64,000 nt of DNA from Cichorium intybus. Its lineage: Eukaryota; Streptophyta; Magnoliopsida; Asterales; Asteraceae. The position numbers and the translations under genes were made by a program. Numbering within the stretch: position 1 is the stretch's first letter; every line of letters begins with the position of its first letter. Where the stretch lies: contig CM042017.1 in assembly GCA_023525715.1 (NCBI GenBank), forward strand, positions 75,037,666-75,101,665, in the 5' to 3' direction. Below are positions 59,678 through 64,000 of the stretch, in pieces. The notes beneath the pieces were generated by a model. That model saw only the letters and a list, made by a program, of their open reading frames with translations, was not told the origin of the DNA and made no database searches.

Positions 59678-61317
59678 AGTGATCTATTTCGTCGCTCAAC
59701 TACACCATTTTGCTGTGGAGTATAGGGGGCAGAAAAATTATGAGTTATGCTCTTCTCCTTCAGATACGAGTCAATTGTTTGATTTTTGAATTCAGTGCCA
59801 TTGTCACTTCCGATGGCTCGTATTGGTTTCTTCAAATGAAGCTCGATTTGCTTGATGAAGGCTATGAGTTCAGCGGGTGTGTCTGAATTTTATCATAGAA
59901 AGATTACCCATGTGAATCGTGAGAAGTCATCCACAATAACTAATATGTATTTCTTGCCTCCCAGAGATTCAACCGAAGAGGGACCACAAAGATCAATGTG
60001 TAGCAGTTCAAGTGGTTCAGTGATCTTGGAGTCAATGGTAATCGGATGAGCTTGTCGTTTTTGCTTCCCATGCTCGCAAGCAGCACACAATGTGTCATTG
60101 TCAAACTTTAGTGTAGGCATACCTCGGACAAGGTCAAGAGCAACGAGCTTGTTGATATTCTTGAAGTTCAGATGAGATAGCCTCCGATGCCATAACCAGC
60201 TGAGATCTGAAGGGGCTTTTGATAGTAGACAGATAGAAGGTGTCCCAACGATTGGCTTCATATCTAGTGGATACATTTCACCCTTCCTTGAAGATTTTAG
60301 CAAGACATCCTTGGACCTTTTCTTCTTGATTACACTTTCAGCTTCATCAAATGAGACTTTTAAACCAGTCCTCATAACTAGTTGAGAGACACTAACTAAA
60401 TTGTATTTTAATACTTCTACATAAGCAACTCGATTTATAGTGAATTTTCCATTAGTAATTTTCCCATATCCTTTTATGGGACATGTTTCGTTGTTCCCAA
60501 ACTTTACATCTCCTCCATCTTCTAAACTTCTGAAATCCCTCAAATACTCTATCCTTCCTGTCATGTGTCGTGAGCAGCCACTGTCGATATACCATTCCTT
60601 ATCGTGCTGCTCATCGATCAATACCTACAATTTAGAGAGAGAGTTCAAGTACCCAACATGTTTTGGGTCCTTGAGGGTAAGTATGCGGATCATAGATCCA
60701 TGATGCTACCATATCGTCCTTTTTGTTACCAGAAGTTGATGCAATATTTGACTCGAAAGAGGGTTCAATTATTTGGGTTTTAGTGACTTTAGGAACCCAA
60801 TTCAAAATTTTCTTTTGATTTTGCTTTTTAGGACTCAATGTTGGAAGTGGGTTTGGTTTCACAGGAACCCACTTTTGGGTTGAAAGGAGAGTTTGTCTAG
60901 ACGATGTACTACAATGAGTAGACTCGCATAGAAACTCTTCATAAGCAAGTTTGAAATCTTGAATTGTTAAGTTTTTGTCTTTAAATAAATCCATATTCTT
61001 GTCAAGCCAAACATAAAACGTGTCGACTAAGTTGCTTCCTTTGGTGAAAGTTTTCTTTGTTGCCTTTTCATACTTCTTGTTTGAACAAATAGGTTTTGTA
61101 GGTTCAAAAACAATTTTCTTAGGTTTTATTTGAGAGTTTTTGACAGTAAAAGACTTTTGTTGTTGTTGAAATGCTTTCTTTTTGTTTTGGGAATCACGAT
61201 AGTTCTTCCTTCGTCTATTATCGTAAAATTGTTTATGCTTTTCAACAAAAGATGGAGTCTTTAATTGAGTTCTATTTGTTGCGAAGTTTCTAGAATTTGA
61301 AGAATTTCTATTATTTG

Positions 61318-61412
61318 GAAAGTATCGATTGTTTGTAAAATTTCAATTGTTTGAAAAATTCGGTTGTTTGAAAAACTTCAGTTGTTTGAAAAACTTCAGT
61401 TGTGTGAAAAGT
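61318..61412 (-). repeat. Short coding tandem repeat in the gag-pol spacer of element E
   Basis: About five copies of a roughly 21-bp unit like TTGTTTGAAAAACTTCAG on the plus strand. On the minus strand it encodes Asn/Phe/Arg-rich repeats. Confidence 0.7.
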
Positions 61413-61979
61413 TTCGATTATTCTGTCGTCCGAAGGTGTTATTCATCTTATGCATATCTTGTTTTCGTTTATTGATTTTAATTTCCATTTCTGCATTCAA
61501 AGTGTTTTCAAACATTTTATCAGATGAGAAAAATCCTTCGGCTATGACATTTTCATTGTCTTCTTTTACAAGCAAAAGAAGTTCACAACTTTCTTCAAGT
61601 TTGACACCCTTTTGAATAAAAACTGTATTTTGAAGTTTGCAATCTTTGGATACGTACATGCTTGTTCGACAAGTCTTTTGGATTTATTATCCACGTATTC
61701 TGAGTAGTTATCTGAAGTACTAAGGATTTAAAAAGTTTTAGTTTTGTTATCCGAAGAGACTTGTGTAACCTTAGGAGAATTTTCTTGATGATTATGGGTA
61801 CTTTCTTTATTCACAGAGGATTCGGATTTTGAAGAACAGACTGATGAAGTTTTCTTTTGTGATAAATCACTACAGTCTATTTCTTCAATATCAGAATCAG
61901 AATCAGAGTCATTGTCAGAAGCATCAACAATAACATTCTTAGAATCACTTTTAGTTACTAGAGAAATTGTGGGTACTCA

Positions 61980-62382
61980 TGTTGGGTGCAATTATTCAAA
62001 AGGTGAAGACTTGGTGTAAAGTGCTAGTATGTGCTAAAAGGCAATTAATGGGTTGGTGATGGAGATTCACTATTACACATGCTTTTTCTTTTTGCTGTGT
62101 ACACCAACTCATATTCACATTTCTTTTGTATATTATATATATACTCATATGTGTATATACAGGAGTCATTCGAAAGAACAAAATGTACCAAACTAGATAG
62201 AGATAACATCTCTTGTTATAATCTCTCTGATAAATATAAAACCTAGTTGTAGCCCGTGGATGTAGGATTTACACCGAATCTGAACCACGTAAAATCCTTG
62301 TGTTCGTTATTGCTTTATTTTCTGCTTTCGTGTGAGTGTGTGATGGTGTTTCCGCTGCGTGTACCCTATCCGATTCCTAACA
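61980..62382 (+). mobile_element. Solo Copia-type LTR with 5-bp duplication
   Basis: Starts TGTTGGGTGC, ends ATTCCTAACA, and is flanked by ACTCA at 61975-61979 and 62383-62387. It contains a TATA-rich stretch (TATATTATATATATACTC) and GTAGCCCGTGGATGTAGG with GAACCACGTAAAATCC, typical of the transcribed part of Tork/TNT1-type Copia LTRs. No second LTR or internal region, so it arose by LTR-LTR recombination after insertion in element E. Confidence 0.9.
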
Positions 62383-64000
62383 ACTCACTCATCCATTACT
62401 TTTAATAGATCATTAGGACTTAAAAAAATTTCAAAAGGAACAATACCATGAGCATAAGTTGGGTTTGGAATTTCAACAGATGACACAATAGATTCACATT
62501 CGTATGAAAGAGAATCTACACCTTGTAACTTAAACTCAATAAATGGTAACAACTTTTTGTGATGATCTAAAGAAATATCTGAAGAATGATAAATTCATGT
62601 AATATAAGCATATAATCTTTTAGCAGTTTCACAAAAAATATTTCTTTGTTTTAATAACAATTCATTGTTTTTCATGTACTGTTCCCTACTTTCTTCTAAA
62701 ATATCTATTCTAAGTTGACTTTTCTCCAGTGCCCCACGAATTCCTTCTAGCTTGGCCTTGAGCGAAATTACTTCATCCTTGGCCTGACACGCATCATTAT
62801 TTGCTGAAACAAGTAGTTGATTCATATGCAGACAGTCAGAAGTAATTTCGTTAAGGTCATTAATAAAAAATTCTTTAGGAACGTTAAAGTTTTGAAGTAA
62901 AAGGGATACATGTTCTGGAATGGTAAGGCGAGCTTTGGATGAAGACTTTATTCCTTGTGCCATGAGATAGACACCAGTTATCTTGCTTTCTTCCTCTTCA
63001 TCCGAACTCTCCCCGTCGGACCATATGCCATGGCCGGTATGTGCAGCAAACATTGCCCCATGAGTAGGTCTGCGGATTTCATCGTCATCCGAACCAGATG
63101 ACCAAATCTGGTAAGTACCATCACCACTATTAGGAGCAACGAGTGACAGGCTTTGAGTCTTCGCACGAACCTCTTCCAGTTTCTTCGTATAGTATGCTTC
63201 ATCTTTGACTCGTTCCTTTTTCTCATTTGCCTTCTTTAGCATGCAGTCTTTGGCAAGATGATTCTTTCCGAAGCAGTAGTTACAATCGTATCCAGAATCA
63301 CCTAACAACTTCTTTTCAGGTTGAGGAGTTCATCAGGCTTCGGTTTAGAGAATTCAGCTGGTTTTGTTGGCTGTTTTCCATTAAAATTTCTATTGAAGTT
63401 AGGTTTGTTCTGTGGTCATTTCTGAAAGTTCCTGTTGTTGTTGGAGTATAGTGCCTTCGTATCGCTTTCTTCATCCTCATCACCTTCATCATCAGCATCA
63501 GTGATGTCATCGGATTCAGTTTTTGAAACAAAGGCAAGAGTGCCAGCATTCGGTGGATCACCAGCTTCATCTAGAACATCATACTCGTATGATTTGAGTA
63601 GATTGTAGAGTTCTTCGAGCGAGTAGGAGTTGATCTTCTCATGAGCTCTTACCATCATGGTGATTTGCTTCCATTCCCTACGGAGACATTGCATGAATCG
63701 AAAGATTTTTTCATGCGAAGTCTTAGAAACTCCATACTTCTCCAGTTCGTAGACCACATCAGTAAACCTCTCGAACGTCTGATCAATCTTCTCATTGTCC
63801 AATTGTTTGAAGTTGCTTAAATCAGCCAGTATGTTGTTGACAATGCTCTTCTTCATGACATCACTTCCTTCGTATCGCATCTTCAGTCTGTCCCAAATTT
63901 CCTTAGCTGACTTTGACCTTCGGATCAGATTGAAGGCGACAGGAGGCACTCCATTTTTCAATTCTCGCATGCATCTTTTGTCATTCTCGATCTTCTTCTT

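Larger units (their letters stand above)
48959..64000 (-). mobile_element. Sirevirus-like Copia retrotransposon E, partial, minus strand
   Basis: The 3' LTR is 48959-49375 (on the minus strand TGTTAGGATTC to AGTCTTACA), preceded by the purine tract GGGGGAGAA. Coding sequence runs from the right window edge leftwards: gag, a CX2CX4HX4C knuckle, protease, integrase, and a long 3' ORF. Reverse transcriptase and RNase H are missing. The element is split by Copia element F (49676-56578) and carries a solo LTR (61980-62382). The long ORF between pol and the 3' LTR is the reason for comparing it with Sireviruses. Its 5' end is outside the window. Confidence 0.85.
59626..64000 (-). pseudogene. gag-pol of element E up to integrase; RT-RNase H deleted
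   Basis: From the right edge: Copia gag (63416-64000, with YEGSDVMKKSIVNN and FRFMQCLRREWKQI), a TGA near 63414 and a frame change near 63310. Then a CNYCFGKNHLAKDC knuckle with an acidic segment (62595-63308), a solo-LTR insertion, an Asn/Phe-rich spacer (about 61000-61660), protease and pre-integrase (59893-60621: YIDSGCSRHMTG, LWHRRLSHLN, HIDLCGPSS), and the integrase core (59626-59835: SDNGTEFKN, PYTPQQNGVVERRNRSL). Immediately after ERRNRSL the sequence changes to the leader of the 3' ORF, so RT and RNase H were removed in a single deletion. It continues outside the window. Confidence 0.85.

Overview
The window looks like a transposon-rich stretch of a flowering-plant nuclear genome, probably a eudicot and plausibly Asteraceae. 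The evidence is GT-AG introns, AT-rich intergenic DNA with long (TA)n tracts, plant-type Mutator-like elements (MULEs), Copia and Gypsy-type LTR elements, and a cytoplasmic receptor-like kinase of a type I associate with Asteraceae. The family-level assignment is inference.

1-8.8 kb: the only clearly non-transposon coding region. On the minus strand an RLCK-like kinase exon (6617-7525) is followed by a 26-codon exon and then seven exons of a LEUNIG-type WD40 domain (994-6007). All junctions are canonical and phase-compatible, so the two halves can be read as one chimeric kinase-WD40 protein of about 658 residues. The usual LEUNIG N-terminal half is absent. The last intron holds a roughly 1-kb inverted-repeat element with a second MITE inside it.

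8.8-49 kb: a nest of transposons. The host is a non-coding, LARD-like LTR element with LTRs of about 3.6 kb (5' LTR from 8790 to 44036, internal part 44037-46810, 3' LTR from 46811). Its 5' LTR is split by a giant MULE, element B (8920-40531, 31.6 kb), flanked by the 9-bp duplication TTAATTCAT. B carries a DUF1985/Ulp1-protease gene, a mudrA-type transposase, a second short non-catalytic mudrA-like gene, a GRF-zinc-finger membrane protein and four small predicted coiled-coil ORFs. Three of those four share a C-terminal YP-x-x-FP tail. Eight of B's genes have a TATA box about 45-75 bp before the ATG, and arrays of a GAGGAAAACGCAG motif lie at both ends and near several promoters. The fourth intron of B's protease gene was invaded at a (TA)n tract by a second MULE, element C (11201-27612, 16.4 kb). 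C has an apparently intact FAR1-type transposase and an open Ulp1-like gene whose catalytic His and Cys positions read Asn and Ser. That gene contains an array of symmetric phase-1 micro-exons, which is itself interrupted by a 1.84-kb fold-back element D (22824-24661, duplication TTTAGATTA).

49-64 kb: the 3' LTR of the host element is broken by a minus-strand, Sirevirus-like Copia element E (48959 to beyond the window). E has lost its RT-RNase H region but keeps a long 3' ORF. That ORF is split by a plus-strand Copia element F (49676-56578). A solo LTR (61980-62382, duplication ACTCA) lies in E's gag-pol region.

No tRNA, rRNA or CRISPR array was recognised. Coding lesions in element B cluster at short homopolymer runs, so part of its decay could be sequence error.
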